Of a DNA stretch of 33,334 nt, positions 1-7,155 are shown piece by piece. The translations under genes were made by a program, and so were the position numbers. Where the stretch lies: NCBI GenBank assembly GCA_026224775.1, contig JAMFRP010000055.1, forward strand, positions 1 to 33,334, written 5' to 3'. Below the pieces are notes generated by a model. It was not told the origin of the DNA and ran no database searches. It was given only the letters and a program-made list of their open reading frames with translations. This stretch comes from Bacteroidota bacterium. GTDB taxonomy: Bacteria > Bacteroidota > Bacteroidia > Sphingobacteriales > Sphingobacteriaceae. Every line of letters starts with the position of its first letter. The first letter of the stretch is position 1.

Positions 1-762
1 ATCCACATTATCGATTTAAATAAAACCTTAACTAAGGTTGAAGAAGCTGCTGCAGCTATAAAACAAATTGTAAAATCAGGCCGTAAAGTATTATTCGTAG
101 CTACAAAGAAACAAGCGAAAGATATTGTAGCTGAATACGCGAAAAATGTAAACATGCCTTTCATCACCGAAAGATGGTTAGGTGGTATGTTAACTAATTT
201 TGCAACTGTACGTAAGTCGATCAAAAAGATGTCAAACATCGATAAATTGACTAAAGACGGTACTTACAGCAACCTTTCTAAAAAAGAAAGACTGATGATA
301 CAGCGTGAGCGTATTAAATTAGAAACTTTGTTAGGTGGTATATCGGACTTAAACCGCTTACCTGCTGCATTGTTCCTGATCGACGTTAAAAAAGAACACA
401 TCGCGGTATCTGAAGCATTAAAGTTAAACATCCCAACCTTCGCTATGGTTGATACTAACTCTGATCCTTCAAACATCGATTTCCCTATCCCTGCGAATGA
501 CGACGCTACCAAATCAATTTCATTGATAACCGGTATCATCATCAAAGCTATCGAAGAAGGTTTGGAAGAACGTAAACGTGAGAAAGATGACGAAGCTGAA
601 AAAGAAGCAGCAGCAGCGAAAGCTAAAGCAGATGCTCCTGAAGCAGTAACGCCAGACAGATCAGCAAACGAAGGTGGTAAAAGAAGCCGTACTAAAGCAA
701 CAACTGCTGAAGTAGCAGAAGCTGCCGCTGAAACCGGTACTGAGCCAGCTGAGAACGAATAA
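1..762 (+). CDS. rpsB: 30S ribosomal protein S2 (5' truncated)
   Basis: The reading frame is open from base 1 and codes for ribosomal protein S2, which binds late to the 30S subunit near the head-body junction with S1. The first visible residues (IHIIDLNKT) match the VHIINLEKT stretch near residue 38 of E. coli S2, so about 37 residues lie outside the window. The family core RWLGGMLTNF, the segment HIAVSEALKLNIP and the motif VDTNSDP are all present. The C-terminus is longer than in E. coli (241 residues in total there): about 50 residues rich in Ala, Glu, Lys and Thr follow the last conserved helix and are probably disordered. tsf follows in the same direction after 111 bases, the classic order. 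The ATG at 154 is internal and not the real start. Confidence 0.97.
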   Translation: MHIIDLNKTLTKVEEAAAAIKQIVKSGRKVLFVATKKQAKDIVAEYAKNVNMPFITERWLGGMLTNFATVRKSIKKMSNIDKLTKDGTYSNLSKKERLMIQRERIKLETLLGGISDLNRLPAALFLIDVKKEHIAVSEALKLNIPTFAMVDTNSDPSNIDFPIPANDDATKSISLITGIIIKAIEEGLEERKREKDDEAEKEAAAAKAKADAPEAVTPDRSANEGGKRSRTKATTAEVAEAAAETGTEPAENE

Positions 763-775
763 TAAAATTTAATTT

Positions 776-833
776 AAAGGTTGTACGTTGCGTGTTGCAG
801 GATTTTTTCTTTCAGCATCAACATACAACCTTT
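776..833 (+). promoter_or_regulatory. rpsB-tsf intergenic hairpin
   Basis: Arms 776-790 (AAAGGTTGTACGTTG) and 819-833 (CAACATACAACCTTT) pair over 15 positions with one mismatch, enclosing a 28-base loop. There is no U tract straight after the stem. The last base of the right arm is the first base of the putative tsf -7 element. It could attenuate read-through from rpsB or protect the rpsB mRNA 3' end; the role is inferred. Confidence 0.55.
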
Positions 834-840
834 AACTTTG
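833..840 (+). promoter_or_regulatory. Putative -7 element (TAACTTTG) for tsf
   Basis: TAACTTTG fits the Bacteroidota primary-sigma -7 consensus TAnnTTTG and lies 33 bases before the tsf ATG. It would give tsf its own start within the rpsB-tsf operon, with a leader of roughly 25-30 bases. A clear -33 TTG is not seen. Downstream, AAAGGA (861-866) is one of the few Shine-Dalgarno-like sequences in the window, seven bases before the ATG. Confidence 0.5.
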
Positions 841-873
841 TTAAATAATCACTAATAACAAAAGGATAAAACA

Positions 874-1725
874 ATGTCAACAGTACAAATATCTGCAGCT
901 GATGTGAACAAATTGCGCCAACAAACTGGTGCAGGCATGATGGATTGCAAAAAAGCTTTAACTGAAACCAATGGCGATTTTGAAGCTGCTATTGATTTTT
1001 TAAGAAAAAAAGGCGCTAAAGTTGCTGCCAGCCGTCAGGACAGGGAGTCAAACGAAGGTGTTGTTATCGCACGTACATCTGCAGATGGCAAACGTGGCGT
1101 GATCATCGAACTTAACTGCGAAACTGATTTCGTGGCTAAAAATGCTGAATTTATTGCTTTTGCTAACGCGATCGCAAATGAAGCAGTTCAAAACAACCCT
1201 GCTTCTATCGAAGCACTAAGCCAGTTACAAATTGATACCGAAACTAACCGTGGTACTATTGCTGAAGCAATCATCAGCCGTACAGGTACAATCGGCGAAA
1301 AAATCGGCGTATCTAAATACGAAGTTATCGAAGGCGAAAAAGTTGTTGCTTACATCCACGGTAACTACCGTTTAGGTGTATTAGTTGCACTTAGCGCTAA
1401 CGCTGCCGGTGTTGACGAAGCAGGTAAAGATGTTGCGATGCAAATTGCAGCTATGAACCCTGTTGCTTTAGATAAAGATGGCGTTGATGCCACAGTTATC
1501 GAGCGTGAGCTTGAAATTGCTAAAGATCAGATCCGTGCTGAAGGCAAACCTGAAGAAATGGTTGAAAAAATCGCTGCAGGTAAGCTTAACAAATTCTATA
1601 AAGACTCAACTTTACTAAACCAGGAGTTTGTAAAGGACCCATCTAAAAACGTTGCCCAGTTTTTAAGCACCGTTGATAAGGGACTAACAGTAACCGCCTT
1701 TAAGCGGGTAGCTTTAGGAGCTTAA
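874..1725 (+). CDS. tsf: Translation elongation factor Ts
   Basis: This is the guanine-nucleotide exchange factor for EF-Tu and acts in the cytoplasm. The N-terminal UBA-like domain (about residues 8-46) carries the family signature LRQQTGAGMMDCKKAL, and the exchange motif TDFVAKN (residues 84-90) that contacts the EF-Tu nucleotide site is intact. At 283 residues it matches the E. coli protein length. The ATG at 874 has an AAAGGA ribosome-binding-like sequence seven bases upstream. The gene follows rpsB as in most bacteria and is closed by a strong intrinsic terminator eight bases after the stop, so nagA and pyrH downstream must use their own promoters. Confidence 0.98.
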   Translation: MSTVQISAADVNKLRQQTGAGMMDCKKALTETNGDFEAAIDFLRKKGAKVAASRQDRESNEGVVIARTSADGKRGVIIELNCETDFVAKNAEFIAFANAIANEAVQNNPASIEALSQLQIDTETNRGTIAEAIISRTGTIGEKIGVSKYEVIEGEKVVAYIHGNYRLGVLVALSANAAGVDEAGKDVAMQIAAMNPVALDKDGVDATVIERELEIAKDQIRAEGKPEEMVEKIAAGKLNKFYKDSTLLNQEFVKDPSKNVAQFLSTVDKGLTVTAFKRVALGA

Positions 1726-1732
1726 ATATATT

Positions 1733-1767
1733 ATCCCCCTCGTTTATTAACGAGGGGGATTTTTTTT
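1733..1767 (+). terminator. Rho-independent terminator of rpsB-tsf
   Basis: A perfect 12-bp stem (ATCCCCCTCGTT pairing with AACGAGGGGGAT) closes a TATT loop and is followed by eight T counting the last stem base. It sits just after the tsf stop codon. This is the clearest textbook terminator in the window. Confidence 0.93.
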
Positions 1768-1806
1768 GCAGTGTTGTTTCGTTTTATATTGCACTCAAAG
1801 CCATTT

Positions 1807-1891
1807 GTCATTCTGAGTGCAACGAAGAATCTATCCGCGAATGCAAACACGTGAGCAAAGTTCTTAGATTCTTCGCTTTGCTCAGAATGAC
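1807..1891. repeat. GTCATT-type palindromic element, copy A
   Basis: Arms 1807-1833 and 1865-1891 start and end with GTCATTCTGAG / CTCAGAATGAC and carry GAAGAATCTA / TAGATTCTTC at their inner ends; four of the middle positions do not pair. The element is 85 bases with a 31-base interior. It shares length and layout with the elements at 7040-7127 and 14163-14249. It lies between the tsf terminator and nagA and codes for nothing. Confidence 0.8.
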
Positions 1892-1911
1892 AAATAAAAA
1901 AGATAATTTTT

Positions 1912-3027
1912 ATGACCACTGCCCTCCACAACCTCCAGCTCATATCCGATGGTGTGATCACCATGGGCAAAGCCATTTTAATTGATGGCGAAAAAATCCT
2001 CGATGTGGTTGATGAGTTTTCTATTCCACAAGATTTTAATAAAATTGACCTGAACGGTGCAAACGTTGCCCCGGGATTGATCGACCTGCAAATTTATGGC
2101 AGCGGCGGCAAACTCTTTGGTGGTAAACCCGAAGTATCAGCATTGGAAAGGATGGAGGATGATCTGCTCGGTCAGGGCACAACCGGCTTTTTTGCCTGCA
2201 TTGCTACCAATAGCGATGATATAGTAGAGCAAGGCATCGCGGCAGCCAAAGCTTACCGGGAAACAGCCAAAGGCAACTTCTTAGGTTTACACCTGGAAGG
2301 CCCGTTTTTAAATCCAATCAAAAAAGGTGCTCATCCCGAAAAATACATCAAAAAAGGCACAATGGACTTGGTTCGCCGATGGGTTGAAAGTGCCGACGGC
2401 GTAATCAAAATGATGACCATCGCCCCGGAACTGCAAGATCATGAAGTGGTTGATTATTTGAACGATCACGGCGTGATTTTATCATCGGGACATAGCAATG
2501 CTACTTATGAGCAGGGCAAAACATTTCTAAATAATCCGGTAAAAGCGGTAACACATTTATTTAATGCCATGCCGCCAATGCATCACCGCGAGCCTGGCTA
2601 TATACCCGCTATCTTCGAAGAAAAACCATACACCAGCATCGTAAATGATGGTGTTCATGTCGATTTCACGATGGTACGTTTAGCTAAACGCGAGTTAGGT
2701 GATAAGCTTTTTTTTATTACCGATGCCGTTACCACAGCAACCGAAGGAACGTATCAACACGTGTTTTCCGGCGATCGTTATAGTATGCCCGATGGAACTT
2801 TATCAGGTTCGTGTTTAACTATGCTTAAAGCCGTGCAAAATGGTGTGGAGCGTGTTGGCATAACTTTAGCAGAGGCTATCAACATGGCCTCATTATACCC
2901 TGCTCAGTTGGCGTCGTTACCAACAAAAGGAAAAATAGCAGCAGGTTATGATGCCGACCTGGTTGTTTTTAACGAAACCTTTGAAGTGCAGGCAACAGTG
3001 CTTAAAGGTGATTACTTAACAAAGTAG
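1912..3027 (+). CDS. nagA: N-acetylglucosamine-6-phosphate deacetylase
   Basis: The enzyme hydrolyses GlcNAc-6-phosphate to glucosamine-6-phosphate and acetate in the cytoplasm, the first committed step of amino-sugar and cell-wall recycling. It is a 371-residue amidohydrolase-fold protein. Visible signatures are PGLIDLQIYG near residues 54-63; metal ligand E129 in HLEGPF; H194 in SSGHSN; H215 in THLFNAMPPMHHREPG; H249 in NDGVHVDF; and the catalytic base D271 in FFITDAV. All key residues are intact. The ATG directly follows TAATTTTT, one mismatch from the -7 consensus, so the mRNA may be nearly leaderless. The gene interrupts the usual tsf-pyrH adjacency. No other nag gene is next to it. Confidence 0.93.
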   Translation: MTTALHNLQLISDGVITMGKAILIDGEKILDVVDEFSIPQDFNKIDLNGANVAPGLIDLQIYGSGGKLFGGKPEVSALERMEDDLLGQGTTGFFACIATNSDDIVEQGIAAAKAYRETAKGNFLGLHLEGPFLNPIKKGAHPEKYIKKGTMDLVRRWVESADGVIKMMTIAPELQDHEVVDYLNDHGVILSSGHSNATYEQGKTFLNNPVKAVTHLFNAMPPMHHREPGYIPAIFEEKPYTSIVNDGVHVDFTMVRLAKRELGDKLFFITDAVTTATEGTYQHVFSGDRYSMPDGTLSGSCLTMLKAVQNGVERVGITLAEAINMASLYPAQLASLPTKGKIAAGYDADLVVFNETFEVQATVLKGDYLTK

Positions 3028-3058
3028 ATATATAATTTTAACAATAGATTTATTTCTA

Positions 3059-3066
3059 TAATTTTG
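3059..3066 (+). promoter_or_regulatory. Putative -7 element (TAATTTTG) for pyrH
   Basis: TAATTTTG matches TAnnTTTG exactly and ends 13 bases before the pyrH ATG. A -33 TTG at the usual spacing is not evident. It gives pyrH a promoter separate from nagA, from which it is divided by 52 AT-rich bases. Confidence 0.45.
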
Positions 3067-3079
3067 ACAAACTCTCCTC

Positions 3080-3784
3080 ATGCGATATAAAAGAATCCTA
3101 CTAAAACTTAGCGGCGAATCCCTTATGGGCGACAGGCAATATGGTATTGATAACAACCAGGTATTGCAATATGCAAAAGATATTAAAAGCGTTTTTGATG
3201 AAGGTATCGAAATTGCGGTTGTTGTAGGAGGCGGTAACATTTTCAGGGGCCTAAGCGCTGAAAAATCAGGCATGGAGCGTGCACAGGCTGATTACATGGG
3301 TATGCTGGCCACCGTTATCAATTGCATGGCTTTACAAAATGCATTGGAAAGTATTGGTGTGGAAACCCGCCTGCAGTCAGCCATTAAAATGGAGCAGATC
3401 TGTGAGCCTTACATCCGCCGCCGTGCAATGCATCACCTCGAAGAAAATAAGATCGTAATATTTGGTGCCGGCACTGGTAACCCATATTTTACTACCGATA
3501 CCGCCGCTTCCCTTCGCGCAATTGAAATTAAAGCCGACGTGGTATTGAAGGGTACCCGTGTAGACGGTATTTATACCGCTGACCCGGAGAAAGATCCATC
3601 CGCTACGCGTTATGATGAAATTTCTTTTCAGGAAGTATATGATAAAGGATTGAACGTGATGGATATGACTGCTATTACCCTTTGTCAGGAAAACAACCTG
3701 CCAATTATTGTTTTTGATATGAATAAAGAAGGTAACTTTATGAAGATAGCTAAGGGCGAACCGATAGGTACTTTAGTAAAATAA
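3080..3784 (+). CDS. pyrH: UMP kinase
   Basis: The product phosphorylates UMP to UDP with ATP, in cytoplasmic pyrimidine nucleotide synthesis, and belongs to the bacterial hexameric amino-acid-kinase family, unrelated to eukaryotic UMP/CMP kinases. The 234-residue protein carries KLSGESLMG (9-17), the phosphate-binding loop GGGNIFRG (50-57), DYMGMLATVINC (71-82), and the nucleotide site FGAGTGNPYFTTDTAA (128-143). Its length is normal (241 in E. coli). It belongs to the conserved rpsB-tsf-pyrH-frr neighbourhood, here with nagA on the left and a toxin-antitoxin pair before frr. A long hairpin follows the stop at 3820-3871. Confidence 0.97.
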   Translation: MRYKRILLKLSGESLMGDRQYGIDNNQVLQYAKDIKSVFDEGIEIAVVVGGGNIFRGLSAEKSGMERAQADYMGMLATVINCMALQNALESIGVETRLQSAIKMEQICEPYIRRRAMHHLEENKIVIFGAGTGNPYFTTDTAASLRAIEIKADVVLKGTRVDGIYTADPEKDPSATRYDEISFQEVYDKGLNVMDMTAITLCQENNLPIIVFDMNKEGNFMKIAKGEPIGTLVK

Positions 3785-3819
3785 TTAACAATATTTACGC
3801 CATTCACAATGGTGACGTC

Positions 3820-3871
3820 CTTTATTTACTATTAACCCCGGCCTTTAGGCTGGGGTTAATAGTAAATAAAG
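3820..3871. repeat. 24-bp stem-loop between pyrH and the toxin gene
   Basis: Arms 3820-3843 and 3848-3871 pair over 24 positions with one G-U, closing a TTTA loop. The tip (CCCCGGCC / GGCTGGGG) is GC-rich and the base is AT-rich. There is no separate U tract, but the stem separates two converging transcription units and could end both. A second, smaller inverted repeat follows (GCTTTA at 3875-3880, TAAAGC at 3893-3898). Confidence 0.75.
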
Positions 3872-3918
3872 ATTGCTTTAGCCCGAAGCTAATAAAGCAT
3901 CTCTGAGGAAACTCAATA

Positions 3919-4223
3919 TTATTTCTTAGGATTTAATCTGATCTTCCATTTAACTGGATTTCTGCTGGTATGGAATACCCCAAATACTTTGATCGTATCT
4001 TCTTCAATTAAGTAATGTATCCCGTAAGGAAACCTGTCAATAAAATGGAATGTAAATTCTTATATCTTTTTTGGAGCAATAACGGGTCGCGTTGTATTTG
4101 ATTAAAACCAGCTTCTAAGCACAATTCAAAATCCTTTCCAAGTCCTGCCCGACGGCTTTCATACCAGGTAAATGCATCTAAAATATCAAATCTTGATTCA
4201 TCAGATATAAATAATTGATACAT
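3919..4223 (-). pseudogene. ParE/RelE-family toxin, frameshifted
   Basis: The frame from the ATG at 4223 reads a ParE-like start (YESRRAGLGKDFELCLEAG, then RDPLLLQKRYKN) but stops after 71 codons at 4008. The missing C-terminal half continues in another frame to a TAA at 3919-3921, with the ParE hallmarks FIDRFPYGIHYLIEED and FGVFHTSRNPVKWK. The frames join if one T is restored at the TTT run in the coding strand (rc of 4054-4056), giving a protein of about 101 residues, normal for the family. ParE toxins poison gyrase and RelE toxins cleave mRNA; which applies cannot be told. Either the gene is inactivated or there is a base-calling error in the homopolymer. The antitoxin lies three bases upstream. 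Confidence 0.82.
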
Positions 4224-4226
4224 CTC

Positions 4227-4436
4227 TTACTTGACAGAATTTAACTCGTTTTTAATATCTTCCCAGCGAACAAAAGTGGTTTCACCTTTTGCATAGCGGC
4301 TTAATCTATTATCCAGCTCCTGTTCATGAGTTGCAGGCATGGGGATAGAATTAGGGTCAATGCTATCCCAAATCTTCTCTATCATCAAAATGCGTTCAGC
4401 CACACTCATGTCTAATATTTCCTGCATTTGTATCAT
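4227..4436 (-). CDS. Addiction-module antitoxin (unstable antitoxin family)
   Basis: This 69-residue protein has the layout of the putative addiction-module component family (PF09720/TIGR02574): an N-terminal helix ILDMSVAERILMIEKIWDSI, a middle ELDNRLSRYAKGE, and a C-terminal WEDIKNEL. Such proteins bind and neutralise a ParE/RelE toxin encoded next door and usually repress their own operon. The stop is three bases before the toxin ATG, the usual tight coupling. The antitoxin looks intact while the toxin frame is broken, the tolerable direction of decay. The pair lies opposite to pyrH and frr and splits them, which suggests an insertion into the older block. Confidence 0.85.
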   Translation of the reverse strand: MIQMQEILDMSVAERILMIEKIWDSIDPNSIPMPATHEQELDNRLSRYAKGETTFVRWEDIKNELNSVK

Positions 4437-4497
4437 ATTGTTAAAATTAGAAAAAAAATATCTTTTTTAATAATCATACAAAACAATTTGCCGTCAC

Positions 4498-4525
4498 CGC
4501 AGGGTCTCTCGGAGAGGACCCTGCG
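4498..4525. repeat. GC-rich inverted repeat upstream of frr
   Basis: CGCAGGGTC (4498-4506) and GACCCTGCG (4517-4525) are exact reverse complements; the interior TCTCGGAGAG can extend the stem with one bulge. It stands out in a very AT-rich region. No U tract follows on either strand, so a plain terminator is unlikely. It lies between the divergent antitoxin and frr genes and may be a palindromic repeat or a regulatory site. Confidence 0.6.
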
Positions 4526-4601
4526 AACCCCTCAAAAACAATTTTCTATTTATATGCTTTGTAGAGTTGAGATTAGATAACCCTAAAATCATACTTTTTA
4601 C

Positions 4602-4609
4602 TATTTTTG
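4602..4609 (+). promoter_or_regulatory. Putative -7 element (TATTTTTG) for frr
   Basis: TATTTTTG matches TAnnTTTG and ends 16 bases before the frr ATG, giving an expected leader of about 10 bases. No well-spaced -33 TTG is evident. Confidence 0.5.
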
Positions 4610-4625
4610 TCAAAAATCTATATCG

Positions 4626-5189
4626 ATGAGCGAACTCATTAAAAAACAGGTGACTGAAACAAAGGCTTTAATGGACAAAGCCATTGACCATTGCGAAAAC
4701 GAATTGCAAAAAATACGTGCCGGTAAAGCAAGCCCTGCTATGCTGGATGATGTTTATGTTGATTACTACGGTACCTCGACGCCATTAAGTCAGATTGGTA
4801 ACGTAAATACCCCCGATGCACGTACCATTGTGGTACAGCCATGGGAAAAAAATATGTTAGGCCCTATTGAAAAAGCGATAATGGAAGCCAATCTGGGTTT
4901 AAACCCTCAGAATGATGGTGTAATTATCCGTTTAAATGTTCCACCATTAACTGAAGAGCGTCGTCGCGATTTGGTTAAAAAGGCTAAGGCTGAGGCAGAA
5001 ACAGGAAAGATCGCTATCCGTAACTTACGCAAGGACGCGAACGAAAAAATAAGAAAACTAAAAGCAGAAGGTGTTTCAGAAGATGAAATGAAAGTTGGCG
5101 AAGCCGAAATTCAAAAGCTTACTGATGCCTATATTATCAAGGTTGATCAGCATTCTGAAGCCAAGGAAAAAGATATTATGACGGTGTAA
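4626..5189 (+). CDS. frr: Ribosome recycling factor
   Basis: RRF works with EF-G to split the post-termination 70S ribosome. The protein is 187 residues, normal for the family. Signatures are the helix segment IRAGKASPAMLDDVYVDYYG (30-49), the beta-domain start STPLSQIGNV (51-60), and IRNLRKDANEKIRKL (131-145) in domain I, with the conserved arginines that contact 23S rRNA. It has its own -7 element. The terminator 21 bases past the stop closes the unit. It is normally adjacent to pyrH; here about 840 bases with a toxin-antitoxin module and two inverted repeats lie between. Confidence 0.97.
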   Translation: MSELIKKQVTETKALMDKAIDHCENELQKIRAGKASPAMLDDVYVDYYGTSTPLSQIGNVNTPDARTIVVQPWEKNMLGPIEKAIMEANLGLNPQNDGVIIRLNVPPLTEERRRDLVKKAKAEAETGKIAIRNLRKDANEKIRKLKAEGVSEDEMKVGEAEIQKLTDAYIIKVDQHSEAKEKDIMTV

Positions 5190-5210
5190 ATACCAACTTA
5201 ATGTCAAATT

Positions 5211-5245
5211 AAAGGGAATGAGCTACTTAGCCATTCCCTTTTTTT
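5211..5245 (+). terminator. Rho-independent terminator of frr
   Basis: AAAGGGAATG (5211-5220) pairs with CATTCCCTTT (5232-5241); GCT/AGC extends the stem after one bulged A, leaving an ACTT loop. A run of T follows. An in-frame ATG at 5218 lies inside the left arm, which is why the longer start of the ABC gene is not used. Confidence 0.88.
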
Positions 5246-5252
5246 ATTTTTG
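5245..5252 (+). promoter_or_regulatory. Putative -7 element (TATTTTTG) for the ABC exporter
   Basis: TATTTTTG starts within the T tract of the frr terminator and ends seven bases before the ATG at 5260. Initiation a few bases downstream would give a leaderless or nearly leaderless mRNA. Confidence 0.45.
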
Positions 5253-5259
5253 TGGAAAC

Positions 5260-7014
5260 ATGAAAATACTCTTATCATATCTTAAAAAACACCGCTGGAT
5301 AGTAGCTTCCGCATTGTTATTTGCAGCGATTAACATCGGTTTTTCTTTACTTGATCCATATATCTCCGGTCGGATTTTCGACACGGTGATCAACCAGCAT
5401 AATAAACTCGATTACCATGTGTACCTTTTTAGGGCGCTTAAACTGGTGGGTTTGGCTATTGGCGTTGCGATGGTATCGCGTATAGCGAAAAACTTTCAGG
5501 ATTATTTTACCAATATCATCACACAAAAAACAGGTGCAGAAATGTATGCTGATGGTTTAAAGCGGTCGCTTGAATTACCTTACCAGGTTTTTGAAGATCA
5601 GCGTAGCGGCGAAACTTTGGGTATTTTACAAAAGGTACGTTTAGATTGTGAAGCATTTATTACTTCATTTATCGGGGTGCTTTTTGTGAGTATTACAGGT
5701 ATGACGTTTGTTATCGTGTACTCATTGTTTGTGAGTTATAAAGTAACACTGGTATATGTTGCCGCTATTCCAATTATCACATTTGTGAGCGTGGCGCTTA
5801 GTCGTAGGATTAAGAAAATTCAACGCAGTATTCTATCTGAAACAACCGCTTTGGCGGGTTCAACAACCGAATCATTAAGGAATATCGAACTAGTAAAAAG
5901 TTTAGGTTTGGTTAAACAGGAAATTAACCGCTTAAACAATACCACCTATAAAATATTAGGGCTTGAGTTAAAGAAAGTGAAATACGTTCGTAGTATGAGC
6001 TTTGTGCAGGGTACTACAGTGAACTTTGTAAGGAGTACAATGGTAGTTGTGTTGTTGTTGTTAATCTTCGGACAAACCATTACTCCGGGTCAATATATCA
6101 GCTTATTATTCTACTCTTTCTTTTTGTTTAACCCTTTACAGGAACTTGGTAATGTAATTGTTGCCTGGCGCGAAGCGGAGGTTTCTTTAGGTAATTTCGA
6201 AAAAATATTGAATACTCCGATTGATGAAAAACCTGAAAAACCGGTATTGTTAGAAACCGTTAACAAATTGGCTTTTGATAATGTGAGTTTTAAACATTTA
6301 ACTGCAAATCGCAACGCGCTTAATCACATCAGCTTTGAAACTAATATTGGTGAAACCATCGCTTTCGTTGGTCCATCAGGTTCAGGTAAAACTACCTTGG
6401 TGAAATTGCTGGTAGGTTTATATCAGCCGTTAGAGGGCGATATTTTATACAATAACGTATTGAGCAAGGATATTGACCTTGATCAGTTGCGTGAAAAGAT
6501 TGGTTTTGTAACACAGGATACCCAACTATTCTCGGGTACTATACGTGAGAATTTACTGTTTGTACGTCCCAATGCTACCGATGCTGAATGTATGCAAGCC
6601 CTTGAAAAAGCAGCCTGTCAAACCTTGCTAGCGCGTGCCGACCGTGGTTTAGATACCGTAATAGGTGAGGGTGGAGTAAAAGTATCCGGTGGTGAAAAAC
6701 AACGTTTATCAATAGCCCGTGCTCTATTGCGCAGGCCTGATATTTTAGTATTTGATGAGGCGACTTCTTCGCTCGATTCATTAACTGAAGAGGAGATTAC
6801 CGAAACGATTAAGGATGTATCCGTATTCGGTGATCACATTACCATATTGATAGCCCACCGCTTATCAACCATTATGCATGCTGATAGGGTTTATGTGCTG
6901 GAGAAAGGCAATATCATCGAATCCGGCAAACATACCGACCTGCTCGCACAAAAAGGCCTTTACTATGCCATGTGGAGGCAACAGATAGGTGAAAAAGATG
7001 AGGTGGAGGCGTAA
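5260..7014 (+). CDS. ABC exporter, fused membrane and ATPase domains
   Basis: This is a half-size ABC exporter of 584 residues that works as a homodimer or heterodimer in the inner membrane. The first roughly 310 residues form the six-helix type I exporter domain (SALLFAAINIGFSLLDPYISGRI at the first helix pair). The nucleotide-binding domain has Walker A GPSGSGKTT (371-379), signature VSGGEKQR (475-482), Walker B ILVFDE (495-500) and H-loop H533. Substrate is unknown; lipid, peptide or drug export are all possible. The start at 5260 is preferred over the in-frame ATG at 5218, which lies inside the frr terminator and would add a peptide encoded by hairpin and T tract. A second, unlinked exporter of the same class lies at 16413. 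Confidence 0.93.
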   Translation: MKILLSYLKKHRWIVASALLFAAINIGFSLLDPYISGRIFDTVINQHNKLDYHVYLFRALKLVGLAIGVAMVSRIAKNFQDYFTNIITQKTGAEMYADGLKRSLELPYQVFEDQRSGETLGILQKVRLDCEAFITSFIGVLFVSITGMTFVIVYSLFVSYKVTLVYVAAIPIITFVSVALSRRIKKIQRSILSETTALAGSTTESLRNIELVKSLGLVKQEINRLNNTTYKILGLELKKVKYVRSMSFVQGTTVNFVRSTMVVVLLLLIFGQTITPGQYISLLFYSFFLFNPLQELGNVIVAWREAEVSLGNFEKILNTPIDEKPEKPVLLETVNKLAFDNVSFKHLTANRNALNHISFETNIGETIAFVGPSGSGKTTLVKLLVGLYQPLEGDILYNNVLSKDIDLDQLREKIGFVTQDTQLFSGTIRENLLFVRPNATDAECMQALEKAACQTLLARADRGLDTVIGEGGVKVSGGEKQRLSIARALLRRPDILVFDEATSSLDSLTEEEITETIKDVSVFGDHITILIAHRLSTIMHADRVYVLEKGNIIESGKHTDLLAQKGLYYAMWRQQIGEKDEVEA

Positions 7015-7038
7015 GGATTTATCTTATTCTAATTTAAG

Positions 7039-7128
7039 AGCGTCATTGCGAGCGAAGCGTGGCAATCCCAAACTATGCAGAGCCGCTCTGTAAATAGGGG
7101 ATTGCCACGCTTCGCTCGCAATGACGCT
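7039..7128. repeat. GTCATT-type palindromic element, copy B (perfect arms)
   Basis: Arms 7040-7069 and 7098-7127 (GCGTCATTGCGAGCGAAGCG... and its complement) are perfect over 30 bp, 31 with the flanking A/T pair. The interior is 28 bases. It fills the gap between the converging ABC exporter and MFS genes and could end transcription from both sides. The core GTCATTGCGAGCGAAGCG is familiar from intergenic repeats in many Bacteroidota. Confidence 0.88.
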
Positions 7129-7155
7129 TATATTCTATTTACAGGCGATGCCCAA

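Noticed and set aside
1731..1976. 81-codon minus-strand open frame across the tsf terminator and element A
   Set aside because: It translates a terminator and a palindromic repeat and overlaps the nagA start; the peptide is the usual translation of such repeats.
4498..4525. GC-rich inverted repeat read as an intrinsic terminator
   Set aside because: No U tract on either strand, and the adjacent genes are divergent, so nothing needs terminating there.
5218..5259. 14-residue N-terminal extension of the ABC exporter
   Set aside because: It would start inside the frr terminator hairpin and translate its T tract.
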